Part shown: one piece after another, positions 42,472 to 53,639 of the stretch | How positions within the stretch are numbered: position 1 is the stretch's first letter | Layout of the letters: the number at the start of each line of letters is the position of its first letter | From: Symbiodinium natans | Lineage: Eukaryota > Sar > Dinophyceae > Suessiales > Symbiodiniaceae | Length of the DNA stretch: 64,000 nucleotides | Reading direction: 5' to 3' | Assembly (NCBI GenBank): GCA_905221605.1 | Contig: CAJNDS010000019.1 | Coordinates: 36,001-100,000, forward strand | Program-made: the position numbers and the translations under genes | Notes under the pieces: model-generated | Seen by the model: the letters and a program-made list of their open reading frames with translations, nothing else | What the model was told of the DNA's origin: nothing | The model's database searches: none

Positions 42472-42802
42472 TAACGCTTCAGCCTAACTTAACCCCCAGG
42501 CTGACCTGAACCCTCAAGCTTGGACGTGAAACCAAAAACCCTTAAAAAACACCTTAAACCCTAAACGTCCTAAGCCTAAGCCCCTAAAAGACCACAAAAC
42601 CCTAGAAACCCTAAGCACCTAAACCTCTAACCAGAAGCCGAAAGCCCCTTAAAGACCCTAAACACGAAAAGTCCGAGTCCGCAGGTAAGCCATGCCGCGT
42701 TCTGCCGAAGAAGACGCGTCTCCGCGTCGAGACCTGACTCCTGCAGAGAGGGTTTAGGGTTCAGGGCGAGGGTTTAGGGTTTGTGGGAATGTTTAGGGCC
42801 CC

Positions 42803-42957
42803 ACTTGGAGGTTCATGGGACTTACTAACCACTTATAACTGTACTTATAACCCTACTTATAATACCCCTAAAGGGCCTTATAGGGGTTATCCCAAGTATA
42901 AGTAGGGTTACAAGCCCAGTTAATAAGTGGTTAGTTAAGTCCCATGAACCTCCAAGC
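42803..42957. mobile_element. MITE-like palindrome, family A
   Basis: Nearly the same as the copy at 30,011-30,165, with inverted ends ACTTGGAGGTTCATGGGAC and GTCCCATGAACCTCCAAG and the inner CTTATAACCCTACTTATAAT. Confidence 0.85.
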
Positions 42958-42971
42958 AGAGACTGCAACCC

Positions 42972-43034
42972 CAAACCCTAAACCCTAAACCCTAAACCCT
43001 AAACCCTAAACCCTAAACCCTAAACCCTAAACCC
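42972..43034 (-). repeat. CCCTAAA array
   Basis: About nine uninterrupted CCCTAAA units followed by a G run (43,040-43,053). Confidence 0.95.
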
Positions 43035-43134
43035 TTTTGGGGAGGGGGGGGGGAGGCCTGCGGAAGGCCCAGCTCCGATCTTTCGCTCTGCCGGAGAGCC
43101 GAACTCAGCCCCCTAAGCTCCTAACTGCAATCCC

Positions 43135-43268
43135 TACTTGGAGGTTCATGGTACCTAGTAACCACTTATACCTAGTACTTAGAACCATGTTAGGGCACTT
43201 AAGGGGCTGAAAAAGTGGGTTATAAGTGCAGTTGCAATTGGCTAATAAGTACCATGAACCTCCAAGTA
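43135..43268. mobile_element. MITE-like palindrome, family A, filling a predicted intron
   Basis: Ends TACTTGGAGGTTCATGGTAC and GTACCATGAACCTCCAAGTA. On the minus strand the candidate exon upstream ends at 43,272 with CCT|GTCTAC; the element starts three bases into the intron, and a phase-compatible acceptor GGGGCTGAG lies at 43,104. The 168-nt intron would be 134 nt element. Confidence 0.75.
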
Positions 43269-43271
43269 GAC

Positions 43272-43341
43272 AGGCGTTGTTGGACCACTCTCCCTGGTCG
43301 TCCTCCGAAATGTCCAGCAGATTCCTGCCGAAGCTTCGCAA
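43272..43341 (-). CDS. Candidate exon abutting a family A element
   Basis: After CCCTGAG the minus strand reads LRSFGRNLLDISEDDQGEW then SNNA. Joining to 43,103 (after the MITE-filled intron) continues in phase as RLSGRAKDRSWAFRR. Not recognised; an alternative frame (LAKLRQESAGHFGG) is also open. Confidence 0.35.
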
Positions 43342-43676
43342 GCTCAGGGTCTGGAGCGTTAAAGTTTAGGCTTTAGGGCTTAGGGTTTCGGGGATTACTT
43401 TGAATGTTCCTGGTTTTCAAGGGTCGCGTGAACATGAGATGGCGAAGTTGTGCAGATGCACCCTGACCCCTGAACCGTGTCTAGGCCGAAGGTGAGCCCC
43501 GTGCATTCTCAACTCAGAGCCCTCTTTTTCCCCTAGCCCCAAAAGAACCCTTAAACCCTAAACCCTAAACCCTAACACCCAAGGCACCCTACACTCCAGT
43601 AACCCTGTCAGGGCCTCTTGTGGTTGAAGAGGAGCGTCAGTGGGATCCCGCTGCTGTTTCTCCTTGGCCGGGGGGT

Positions 43677-43790
43677 TACTTGGAGGCTCCTGGGTAGTTA
43701 GAAGTAGGGCTCGAAGTGCCCTACATCGGTATTTATGTACACTTCCCATGGTTTCAACCCTAGGTATAGATACCCGTGAACCTCCACGTA
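43677..43790. mobile_element. MITE-like palindrome, family A (variant interior)
   Basis: Ends TACTTGGAGGCTCCTGGGTA and TACCCGTGAACCTCCACGTA. The interior diverges from the 30,011 copy (TTAGAAGTAGGGCTC...CAACCCTAGGTATAG). Confidence 0.7.
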
Positions 43791-44850
43791 GGGTGGTGCA
43801 GGTCATGCGCTTGGGTCCCGCCTAGCCGTAGGGCTTAGGGTTTAGCATTGAAGGAGGCAGGTCTCAGACTTCTTGGCTTCTAAGACGGAACATGCAGGTA
43901 ATCCAAGAACAGCCTCCTGACTTTCGAGGGCGTTTCACGGTTTAGGGGGGTTTCGGGTTTCACCTCGCCGCCCTGGAAACCGGGCTTCTGAGCATGGGCT
44001 TGCGGGGGGGGTGGGGGGTTCCTTCTATGGTGTTTGGGACTATTCCTCATACAAGGAGTATTGGAGTCTCTGGGCCTTGAACCCACCCTGAACCCTGAAC
44101 CCTAAACCCTGAACCCGTAACCCTGGCAACCCTGAACCCTGAACCCTAAACCCTGAACCCCAAACCCTAAAACCCTATACACCCTCGTTAAGGGGGGCTA
44201 CTTTGGCTCTCTTCCTACTGTTGGTTAGTAGGGCATGGGGGAATGAGGTACCGTATATCATCCTTGAAAGGGTAGATAGAGGGCCCTGACCCCAAACCCT
44301 AAACCCTAAACCCTAAACCCCAATCCCCAGATAACCAACAGTAAGTCTTCTGGCTCTGCGGAAAGGTCTCTCCAGCCGCGAAGCCACCGAGGACTTCCTT
44401 GCCAGAAGCGCAAGACCTTGCCTTGGCTGTGGGGTTTAGGGTTTAGGGTTTAGGGTTTAGGGTTTAGGGATATTGGCTATGGGTTTTGGGGGGTTTAGGG
44501 TCTGGGGATGTTAGTTCTTGGGTTTAGGGCAGCTAGGGGACTTAGGGAGTAGGTTTGGGAAGTTGGGGTTTAGGGTTTAGGTTCAGGGTTTACGGCTACG
44601 AGGCCCCAAGAGTCCATTCGCGACCAGACTCGCGGCTGTCTTCAGCCCTCAACCCTAAACCCCAAACCATAAATCCTATAGCGCTTAGGGCTAGGTCAAC
44701 CCTGAACCCTGCACCCTAAACCTCAAACCGCCCAGGGCTATGTTTCGAAGGCCAACAGTCATGACGGGGATGGCGAGGGTCAACGGGCCATCCTACGGTC
44801 ACGCTCGAAGCTTCGGCTTGGCCTTGGCGTGACCTTGAATTGAAGATCAT

Positions 44851-44851
<1 letters not shown>

Positions 44852-44910
<59 letters not shown>
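44852..44910 (+). repeat. (CTG)n trinucleotide repeat, about 19-20 units
   Basis: Uninterrupted TGC/CTG units flanked by GATCATT and TAGTAGTTG. The frames across it (poly-Cys, poly-Leu or, on the other strand, poly-Ala) end soon after and show no splice context, so it is probably not coding. Confidence 0.95.
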
Positions 44911-44911
<1 letters not shown>

Positions 44912-45771
44912 AGTAGTTGCGTTGTTGTTGGTTTGTTGTTTGAGCGCGTTCGTTTCTTTGCCTGTTGGTTGCTTTCGTTGGTTGACTTGTTCCTCTGTTT
45001 GCTTGCTCGGTGCGTTCGTTGGTTTCTTGGTTCGCTTCATCAAGCTATCGAGTGAGAGCTCACGTTGCTACAGTTCATCAAGAGGCACGCTGCCTCATGC
45101 TTGTCTGCATTCGGGTTCGTGGCTTTTTTAAGGTTGGGGTTTATAAGGCTTGGGTTTCAGTGTCATCGTTCTTCTGGTGTCAGTGCTTCTCTGCGAGCAA
45201 CCTTAAACCCCAAACCCCAAACCCTTAGCCAGTCCTGCCATTCCTCTAGGGTTCAAGCTCAAACCTAAGGGCCTCCAAACGCTTTGTGGAGGTGATACTT
45301 CTAAACCCATATGAAATTCTTGTAACTGGGGGAGGGGGGGCCCTCCACTTCTCCTCAATCCTAAGACAGAAAGTGAAGAGGGAAAATGACAATGAAACGG
45401 ATAGATCATGGGAGGGGGGGCGGGGGGGGTATTTACACTTAGTAGGAGTACTTTTAACTTATTTCCCTACTGGTACTTACCCATGCATCTCCCAGAACTT
45501 GGTCTAGGCCCTTGCCTGCATTTGCCTGCCCTCGTCCCGCACCGCCCCCCCGCGCCGGCGCTCCCCCACCCTTGCCCTTACAATCCGAATAGGCTTAGGG
45601 TTAAGGGTTTAGGTTCAGGGTTTAGGGTCTAGGGTTCAGGGTTTTGGTGTTAGGGTTTAGGGTTTAGGGTTTAGTGTTTAGGGTTTCCCCCCCTCAGGGG
45701 AGGTTCCTAGTCTGATGCTAGTGCAGGGGCCAGAAAGCCCAGTGGCCCTGACTTAGGAACAGGTCTTAGCT

Positions 45772-45862
45772 CCATATAAAGGGCCTTATGACCTATAAAG
45801 GGCCTTATGAACCCTATAAAGGGCCTTATGAGCCATGTAAAGGGCCTTATGAACCCTCATTC
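45772..45862 (+). repeat. Four-copy tandem repeat, about 21-26 bp
   Basis: ATAAAGGGCCTTATGA repeats four times with short variable linkers (CCT, ACCCT, GCCATG). The core AAGGGCCTT is itself palindromic and also occurs inside family A elements (about 42,860 and 54,955). Confidence 0.85.
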
Positions 45863-46952
45863 GCCCAAACCCTCAACCTTCCACACGCCTCACATGCAGG
45901 TAGAGAGGCGCAGAAATCGGCGCCTGAAAGGTTGATGGTCTACTTTCTGGTTCATGTTTTTTTGGAAGCTGGGCGAAAAGTATGCGAACTGTACTTGTAC
46001 GTACTTACAACCTTGATTGTCACGACCAATGAACCCTAAACCCGAAACCCTAATCATAAACTGGTTTTGGGTTCTTGAGGGTACTCCCGAGAGGCCACAA
46101 AGCCAAACAGGGAGGTTCGGCTGGAGGATTCGGAGCTTCACTTACTCAAAAAAAGGGGTTTAGGTAGGGCTTCAGGGTTAGGGTTTAGGGTTTAGGGCTT
46201 AGGGTTGAATTAGGGTTCAGGGTTTAGGGTCGTGGGTTGAGGGCTTAGGGTTGCAATCCGCTACTGGCGTTGCGAAGCTCGCCTGGAGCTGACCAAAGGG
46301 AACCACAGTCACCGCGGAAGCAGACGCGGCGGCAAGGAAGACAGCGATCCACATGTTGGATGAGGGCCCTATTGGTCCCCCCCTAAGCCCTGCTTTTACG
46401 TGGGCTATGTTTAGGGTTGGGGTTTAGGCGGGTTTAGGTTTTAGGGCTAGCCTACGTCCTGGACCCATCCACCTCAAAGCTCCCAACATGGCCCTCAAGC
46501 CCTAAAAGCCCGAATGCCACGGAGGATCGTGGCCGAAGCGTAATTCAGAGCCTTTTGGCTGCGGTGCATGAGCAAGTGCGCCCCCCCCACGAAGTGATCA
46601 TTCGGGTTTGGGGTTTAGGGTTATTTGGGGTTGAGGGATGACCCTCAGGCCCCTAAATCTGAACCACTACTTGGAGGCTCGATTGGATGGGTTTGAGAAG
46701 GGTTATATGATAGGTGTTAACCCTGTTTAGGGTACCTATATCCCCACGTATAACTAAAGCCCTAAAGAAACGTGTGGTGTACATGTTGGGTTCATAAGGT
46801 CTGCAAACCCGGGTTCTGTCAGATTGAGGTGCTCACTCCCGTGACAGCTTGTCAACCTTCCTGCATCCTGCAACCCTCCCACCCTAAACTTCTGTAACCC
46901 TAGAACCCGAAGCCCCTGCAGCCCAATCCTGCAACCCTTAACTTATGACCCT

Positions 46953-47033
46953 GACCCTAAACCCTAAACCCTAAACCCTAAACCCTAAACCCTAAACCCT
47001 AAACCCTAAACCCTAAACCCTAAACCCTAAACT
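46953..47033 (-). repeat. CCCTAAA array
   Basis: About eleven perfect units. Confidence 0.95.
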
Positions 47034-48763
47034 CCAGACCCTGTAACCCTGTAAGCCCTCTAGCCTCAAGCCCAAGCCGGGATTCTGCAACCTCCCAGAG
47101 CACCCCGGCCGCAAAACTCCATTGTGGCAAAAGGCGGCAATGTTACCTGCGGCGCAGCTGCCTCCTAACCTAGGCTTAGGTTCAGCCCTAAACCCGAAAC
47201 CCTAAACCCTAAGTTCAAAAAGACCTTATACCTCTACTTTTCACGGCGGGCTGGGATCCCAATAGCAGTTGCAAAGAGCTTCCTTTTTGGTAGTGGGTGG
47301 CGCTTAGGCCGCACCGAGGACCTCCCCTAAGAGGGAATGGGGGACACTGTCCTTCACGTAAGCAGCTAGAAACCTAATGCCCTGCTATGCGATGAACCCG
47401 CCATACCCTAACCCTAAACCCTAAACCCTAAACCGCAAACCCTAAACCCCAAACCCTAAACCTGAATCTATAAACCGTAAAACCCGTAATGCCCTAAACT
47501 TTAGGAGACCTTAAGCACTTGCCCTGGCGTTGATGTGCACGTGCGCAGGTAACAAAGGGGATCTCGAGGTCCCGCCAAAGAGATTCTAGATTTAGGGCAC
47601 TAAACTCTAAACCCTACACCCTAAACGCTAAACCCTAAACCTCAAACCCTAAGAGTAAGATTTTGGGGGTTGAAGCTTTTGGGGTTGGGATCTTTTGGTT
47701 TGTAGGGTTTGTTGGGGGCAGTTAGGATGGTGTACTTGGCAAACCCTTTTGCCTTAGTAGGTAGGGTTACTAGGTTGCGTGTTGAGGAAGCTTGTTTTAC
47801 AAGTTTTCTGGGGGATGCTAAGTAGGCTCACCAAGTTAAACGAGCCTCCAAGCAGAGTTTTTGGACTGGTTTTCCCTGGGGCAGACAGACGCCCAAACAG
47901 CCAAGAGGTTGCTTGGCTCGGGCGCACCCTCAACCCTAACCCTTTTGGGGTTTAGGGCTAGGGTTATAATCCGCAGAATCCAACTTACTCACCCCAAACC
48001 CTACTAGTGTTTAGGGTTCTAAGGGTTTAGGGTTCGAATCCCGATGACCCAGCTTACTCACCCTACTTACTGAAGCCCCTCTGACTTCGTGCGCCTCTTC
48101 CTCCTTCGGCACGTTCTGGCCTTTCTTCGGGGGCGCCGGGGACGCAACTAGACCCCAGCATCCCTTTTGTAGGTTTAAAGTCCGAAAGGCCTAAGGGGTT
48201 TAGGGTTTAGGGTTTAGGGTTCCAACGTCAGGCTTACTTAGAGGGTTCTTTTCGAGGCCTGTATCATATCAGGATTTCATATTGCAACTTACGGACTCTT
48301 CAGTTAGGGAGGGAACCTAGAAGGCCGCCCCCCCCCGGGTATACAAGGACTTTGTAGAAGGACTTCTGAGGAGGCATAAGCTACGCAGAGAGCTTAATTT
48401 AAGACCCCTGAATTAAAGTAGGCCTCAAATCAAAATAGGGATCCTTAGAATGATCTAAGGTGTACTCCTTCATTCAGGGTCTATCAGCGTCAGGGAATGA
48501 GGGAATGGGCCATTCGAAGAATTACACCCGAAACCCTAAACCCTCAGTCAAGGACAGTTCCTGGGGAGTTCTCAGGTAGGGTACCTTCTACTACGCTTCA
48601 AGGCTGGATGTCAAAGATTGGCATCAAGAGTTCTGGAAGGACTAAGGCCTACCCAAAGAGCCCGATGCCCCTTAACCCCGGAATATGGTGGAAGAAATAT
48701 TGCTTAACTAAGGGGTTTTGGGCTCTCCGGGTATCGGAGGAAGAAGCTGGAGCCTACACCTTA

Positions 48764-48858
48764 GGATGTCCCCATGCTAACAGTCCTTAGATGGGAGTAT
48801 AGTAGGGGGGCACTATGGTCTCTATTAAGGACTGTTAGTATAAGGGGGAACATGCCAA
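48764..48858. mobile_element. MITE-like palindrome, family B
   Basis: Ends GGATGTCCCCATGCTAACAG and CTGTTAGTATAAGGGGGAAC, with ACTATGGTCTCTATTAAGGA inside. Confidence 0.7.
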
Positions 48859-49104
48859 CCCATACCTTTAGGGTTGACCTTCGGCCTTCACTGTCTCAAG
48901 ACGCGCGTCAAACCCCGCAATGTCCTCAAGTCAACCAAGGAGTTTTTCGTCTACTTGGAGGTTCATGGGTAGTTTTCAGTAGGGTGGTAAGTGTGGGAAC
49001 TATACTTGTAGGCCTGTATAAGGTACGTATAACCCTAGACAAGTAAACTCTAAACCTAGACCCTGAAGCCTCCACTCTCAAAATCCGAGGCTGCTGCCAT
49101 TCAC

Positions 49105-49149
49105 CTTCACCATGTTGGGGGACAGCTTCTTCAGGCGCAGCGCGCGCCC
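49105..49149 (-). CDS. Candidate 45-nt exon with strong splice sites
   Basis: Acceptor TTGTTTCTGTTCAG, exon GRALRLKKLSPNMVK, donor GTGAATG; phase 0 at both ends. Family A elements lie on both sides in the predicted introns (48,952-49,045 and 49,192-49,302). If unspliced, the frame continues VNGSSLGF and stops. Too short to assign a family. Confidence 0.4.
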
Positions 49150-49191
49150 CTGAACAGAAACAACCAGTTTTTCGGGTGTGGGATTGAGCCC

Positions 49192-49302
49192 TACTTGGAG
49201 GTTCATGGGTAGATATAAGTAGGGTTTTAGGTACCTTGACTATGGTTGTAAGGATCTCTACCATGCTTACCCTACTGATAACTACCCATGAACCTCCAAG
49301 TA
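49192..49302. mobile_element. MITE-like palindrome, family A (variant interior)
   Basis: Ends TACTTGGAGGTTCATGGGTA and TACCCATGAACCTCCAAGTA, both perfect. It is 43 bp from the acceptor at 49,150. Confidence 0.85.
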
Positions 49303-49530
49303 GGGCCCTCTTATATACCAAAAGTGGAACCTATCGAATGTTCCAAGAGCCTACCTGGTTGTCGGGACTTCTACTCAGGCTAAGCATCAGGCGTCGACCC
49401 TTATCCCTAAACCCTAAACCCTGAACTTGGCCTCCTACACAGGGAAGCTCCGTGCACCGGAAACCCGTACAATGTAGGCTTTGGTTACAAGGTTAAGGGC
49501 TGGGATGTTCCCCCTTGTACTAATAGCTCC

Positions 49531-50028
49531 TTAGTCGGGATCATAAAAGGGGGTACCATGATCCCTATTAAGGACGCTGACGACGAAGTGGATCGCCAGC
49601 CGCGACTGCTTCTTCTCGGGGAATTGGACACTTGTGTCCATGGCCGACCAATCCTCCCCTGCTTTCCAGCGGCCGCCCACGACAGTGTGCTTTTCCGCGT
49701 CCTGCAAGCCCGATATGCAGGCATAGGTTGGCCGCCAATAGGTCTCGTCGAGGGCCACGTAGACGCCCCGAGTGGTCTGCAGAAGCTCAGTGCAGACTCT
49801 GGCATTGGAATCCCCACGTACACCTATTCCATTAGAGACCAAGCCCGTCACTGCCTTTGGAGGGGAACGGGCGGAGGGATTTCCCGTCGCCTGCATGTTC
49901 AGATGAAGTGCACCCGCACTGCAAGTAAGATGGAATATAGAAGCTAGCCTTCGCTCAAGACCTGTAGATCGCTGCAGTAGCATCGCCCCTGCATGCTCAA
50001 ACCGAAACAGCACATCCGCGACACGCAT
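49531..50028 (-). CDS. Intact 165-codon open frame ending in half a family B element
   Basis: ATG at 50,028. It reads MRVADVLFRFEHAGAMLLQR, then GVYVALDETYWRPTYACISG, KHTVVGGRWKAGEDWSAMD and KKQSRLAIHFVVSVLN. The last dozen codons and the stop lie inside sequence that matches the left end of family B elements (49,503-49,572), whose other half is missing. The block VALDET with a following Gly-Gly-Arg-Trp recalls, weakly, the first acidic residue of a DDE-type transposase core, but no second and third catalytic residues are identifiable. It could also be an exon truncated by the element. No telomere repeats occur within 49,570-50,320, unlike its surroundings. Confidence 0.45.
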   Translation of the reverse strand: MRVADVLFRFEHAGAMLLQRSTGLERRLASIFHLTCSAGALHLNMQATGNPSARSPPKAVTGLVSNGIGVRGDSNARVCTELLQTTRGVYVALDETYWRPTYACISGLQDAEKHTVVGGRWKAGEDWSAMDTSVQFPEKKQSRLAIHFVVSVLNRDHGTPFYDPD

Positions 50029-50063
50029 TGCTGGGGTTTAGAAGCGTTTGTCGGGCTGAGGAT

Positions 50064-50294
50064 CTAGGGAGTTGATTGGGGCTTCGATAGGAGCATGATC
50101 CTCCTGTTGGCCCCTGAAGTAAGATCAACCCTCCGACGTCTTGCATGACAGGAGGGTCCAGCTCTAACTCCTACAGTACCTGACGCCCTAAACCTGAGAG
50201 CAACAACAAAGAACCCCGGAAACCAAACGCCGTCATGCAAAACACACCATTTTCTCATCTTGCTTGGGTTTTCACCGCAAGCAACACAAATCAA
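50064..50294 (-). CDS. Possible upstream exon of the 49.5-50.0 kb frame
   Basis: The minus strand reads MICVACGENPSKMRKWCVL, then HDGVWFPGFFVVALRFRAS. Unique sequence continuous with the frame at 49,531-50,028. No clear splice join was found. Confidence 0.2.
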   Translation of the reverse strand: MICVACGENPSKMRKWCVLHDGVWFPGFFVVALRFRASGTVGVRAGPSCHARRRRVDLTSGANRRIMLLSKPQSTP

Positions 50295-50329
50295 AAGGGG
50301 ACTACAGGTAACAAAACTGTAAGACTTGG

Positions 50330-51800
50330 GTTCAGAGGTTTAAGGTGGGTGTTTAAGGTAGCACAACCCTAAACCCTAAACCCTAAGCCCTAAACCCCAA
50401 ACCCTTCGTACTGCTTGGAGCTCCGAGCCGGGTCTCTCGGGGAAAAAAGCCATGACATCTGATCGACCTCTCAGGAAAAAGTCAGAGAGGTTTGATGGGC
50501 TTAGGGCTTCCAAAAGAAAGAGGTTTTTCAGGCTTTAGGCCTCAAACCCTAAGACAAGGCCGGAGCTGCCTAACACCCAAGCCTCCTTAAACCCTAAATC
50601 TCAATGCCCTAAACCTTGAGCCCAAAACCTTAAAACCCCAAATCCTCCCCCTCTCGTCCCCCCCCCCACCCCGGAGGCCTCGCTGTCCAAAGAGATCACG
50701 ACGTGGCTGCGTGAGATGAGCGTCCGAGTGCCCTTCGGAAAGTCAAGCTTGATTTCGTTGCTTTTTTAATCCACAGCTTGGCGGCACTTTGGCACCTGGC
50801 TAAAAATTTCAACCCTAAACACTACACCCTACAAGGCCTTCTCAAACCCCTAGCCCTAAACAACACTTGGTTGAACCCGGTACTGTTGGGGGTAAGGGTT
50901 GGGGGGTTAGGCCTTTGAATTAAACCCTCAAGAGTTTGACCCCAAAACCCCTAACCCCTAGACCCCTAGACCCCTAGACCCCGAAACCCCTAGACCCCTG
51001 GACCCCGAAACCCCTAAACCCCTAGACCCCGAAACCCCTAAACCCAAAAACTCCTCAGGGTTCGGGCCCATGGCCTGCAGGGTCACGGCTTCGAAGTTTG
51101 GCGCCCGTAGGGGGTTTAGGGTTTAGGGTTTACGGTTTAGGGTTGAGGATTTTCGTTTATGGTGCTCTCCCCCCCCCCCCCCCCCCTCCACATCACGCGC
51201 CTCGTCAGGGATCAGCTGTGCGAAAAAGTTGGGCTGCTGCTGGCCTCAGTGCGCTCATACCCTACAAATCCCGGTATTGGTCGAAAAATCCCCTGACCTT
51301 GACACTGCAAAGACTTATACCCTAAACCTTGAACCCTAAACCTTCTTGGAACCCTTTCCATGTTTGGCTGCAAAAGCACAGCCGGGAGCCCAACGCCCCT
51401 TCTTCTATACTCCCCTTAGAACCTTAATAAACAATATTCTTAATATCCTCTTGGGTTTTAGAAACACGAAAATAAAAAAAAGCCCAAGGGGATATAGTCT
51501 TGAACTAGAGACTGAAGGGTTTAGGGTTTTCAGGGGGCATTAGGCTCTTCAGGAAGTTGAGAGGCCGAGGGCTCAGGGTTCTAAGGTTTCTATAAGCCCT
51601 TAACCCTGAACGGTTATCGTTCAGGCTTAGGGGTTTGGGGTTTACAACTTGCGGATATGGGCGGGCTTTCGTGGTGCTTTCGGGTCAAGGGGTTTTCTGG
51701 CGCTTGACAGAACTATTCGAAGGGACCACAACTAAAACAAAGGACCAGACAACAAGCTCATGAACCCTAAGCCGGAAGGCGCTTGAGAGCACCCGAAACC

Positions 51801-51837
<37 letters not shown>

Positions 51838-53100
51838 ACCCCCACCTCAAAAAACATGAAACGTCAAACTTCCATGGCCCCATATCAAACCAAGTCGAAG
51901 CACTCAAAGAATGAAGTGACACGCCAAGTGGCGGCCAATGGCCCAGGGCCCCTCGCCGCTCCGAAGCGCCAAGCACCTGAAAAAGAAGGCGGGTTCCGGG
52001 TTTCCGGGTTGAGGGATGCGTGAGTTGCGGGGTTTTAGGGGTTTAGGGGTGTTAGGAGTTTAGGGGTGTGGGGTTTATTGGTTTATGGGTTTGTGGTTCA
52101 GGGGCTTAGGGGTTTGGGGCTTACTTAACGGCTTGGGTCTAGGGTTTTGGGGGGTTTGGGGTTTGAGGGGTTTGGGGTTCTGGGGTTTTAGGGGTTTAGG
52201 GTTTTAGGGGGTTTAGAATGTCGGGAGGGGGGTTTCCTCATATGGTCACTTCTCTAAAATGTGGTCCCTCTTGCGGCTATTCTTATATAATGCGGGCCCT
52301 CGATATTTAGTGTACCCCAAAAGGGGACCCACATTCTGACAACTGACCATACTTCAGAAACCTTCACAGACGGCAAGGGACCATACTAAAGCGCCATATA
52401 ACTACGCTTTCATGTTGGGAGGGGGGTTTCCTCATATGAAGGATTAAGGCCTTGAATGAGGGGATGGTACTGGGCTCTCTCTCGGTTTTGGAGCCTAGGG
52501 TTCAGAGTCTGGGATGGAGAGGGTTCAGGGTTTAGGGTTCCGGGCTTTTAGGGCTTCAGGGTCTATTGTTGCAGCGTAAGAGCTGCCGATGCCTTGAACA
52601 AAAACTACACCAACCAACTCGAGTAACCCTAAACCCTAAACCCTAAACCCTAAACCCTAAACCCTAAACCCTAAACCGCCAGGCCATCTGGCTGAGGGCT
52701 AAAGCCTAGAGGGGCCGCGGCTTGATGCGGAAGAGTCAGGCACCAAATCCATGATCACCAGCAAAAATCCCCAAAGCTAGAGATGTAAGGGTAGTTTAGA
52801 GTTCAGGGTTTAGGGTCCAGCCCATTACCCCCTTCAGGGTTTAGAGTCTAGAGACCCCAAGCCCCCTTAAGTAAGGAATGTACCTTAGGTTATACAGGGA
52901 TCCCCATGGTAGATGACGCCATGCTACTTCACAAAGGGGTATGGGACCGTCTTAAGAGATAAGAGGATGGTCCTCTTAGAAGGGACCCCTAATCATGTAC
53001 ATATCCTACGTACGACATACCCTGACCCTAAATTGGGGTCATACGTAAAACCGGTAAAGTGGGCTACAAGCATAGTTACCATACGAAAAACTACCCAAGT
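50330..53100. other. Telomere-repeat-rich stretch
   Basis: CCCTAAA or CCCCTAGA variants at 50,366-50,405 and 50,945-51,055 (an eight-base variant, ACCCCTAG, repeated), TTTAGGG at 51,112-51,150 and 52,030-52,215, CCCTAAA array at 52,624-52,676. C runs at 51,169-51,186 and 51,802-51,838. Elements of families E (51,410-51,499) and G (52,240-52,352). No supported gene. Confidence 0.55.
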
Positions 53101-53109
53101 AGTATAGTA

Positions 53110-53208
53110 GTCCCTCTTCCTGCCAGGCTCAGCCGCAACAGCTCGGGCTTCGGGCTTTTGCTTCAAAGGCAGCTGGGTCAGGTCGACGCAAGCAGAATAC
53201 CTCAGCAT
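53110..53208 (-). CDS. Candidate exon, unrecognised
   Basis: The minus strand reads MLRYSACVDLTQLPLKQKPE then ARAVAAEPGRKR, an amphipathic, basic segment in unique sequence. Splice ends not resolved; a CCCTAAA array follows at 53,245-53,287. Confidence 0.3.
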
Positions 53209-53404
53209 GGGAAAAGGAAGGCTCTCAACGCCTGAAGGCCCAGCAACCCTAAACCCTAAACCCTAAACCCTAAACCCTAAACCCTAAAGCCCAAGACCGA
53301 ACTGGGCTTTCACCTTGCATCTTTCTTCACCCCTTGCAAATCTCTAGGCGTGAGACCCGGCATCCTAGGAATCACACGGCCGGCTTTTCGGGGACCACCG
53401 TTTA

Positions 53405-53530
53405 TTACCCAGACCCCTTGGGAGGATCCGAACAAGAATCCCTTTATGGGTTCCTGAGAATGACCCAGACTAGTGGAGGGTACTATTTGGGGGCTCTACT
53501 TTTTGGATCCTCCCAAAATTCTGGGTATCC
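53405..53530. mobile_element. Singleton palindrome
   Basis: ACCCAGACCCCTTGGGAGGATCC... pairs with GGATCCTCCCAAAATTCTGGGT. No second copy was noticed in the window. It creates an open plus-strand frame (53,334-53,630) that I do not regard as a gene. Confidence 0.6.
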
Positions 53531-53639
53531 TGCACCCTACACCTTCAAGCCAAAACCAGGATGGCCCCTAGAGGCCCAAAAACAAATTCCTGAACATGAT
53601 CCTCTTAAACCCAAAAAGGGACCTACCTAGTGGATTCTC

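Larger units (their letters stand above)
43800..48490. other. Telomere-repeat-rich stretch
   Basis: CCCTAAA clusters at 44,086-44,170, 44,294-44,320 and 46,953-47,033; TTTAGGG at 44,430-44,466, 45,600-45,680 and 46,165-46,235. A CTG repeat (44,852-44,910) and a 21-26 bp tandem repeat (45,772-45,862) are listed separately. A degenerate family A pair of ends lies at about 46,672. A plus-strand pyrimidine- and GTT-rich stretch (44,910-45,200) follows the CTG tract and has no reliable coding signal. Confidence 0.55.

Noticed and set aside
44780-45055. Poly-Ala, poly-Cys or poly-Leu frames across the CTG repeat
   Set aside because: Trinucleotide repeat with no coding context on either side.
53334-53630. 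98-codon plus-strand frame
   Set aside because: Spans a palindrome (53,405-53,530), so the open frame is probably accidental.
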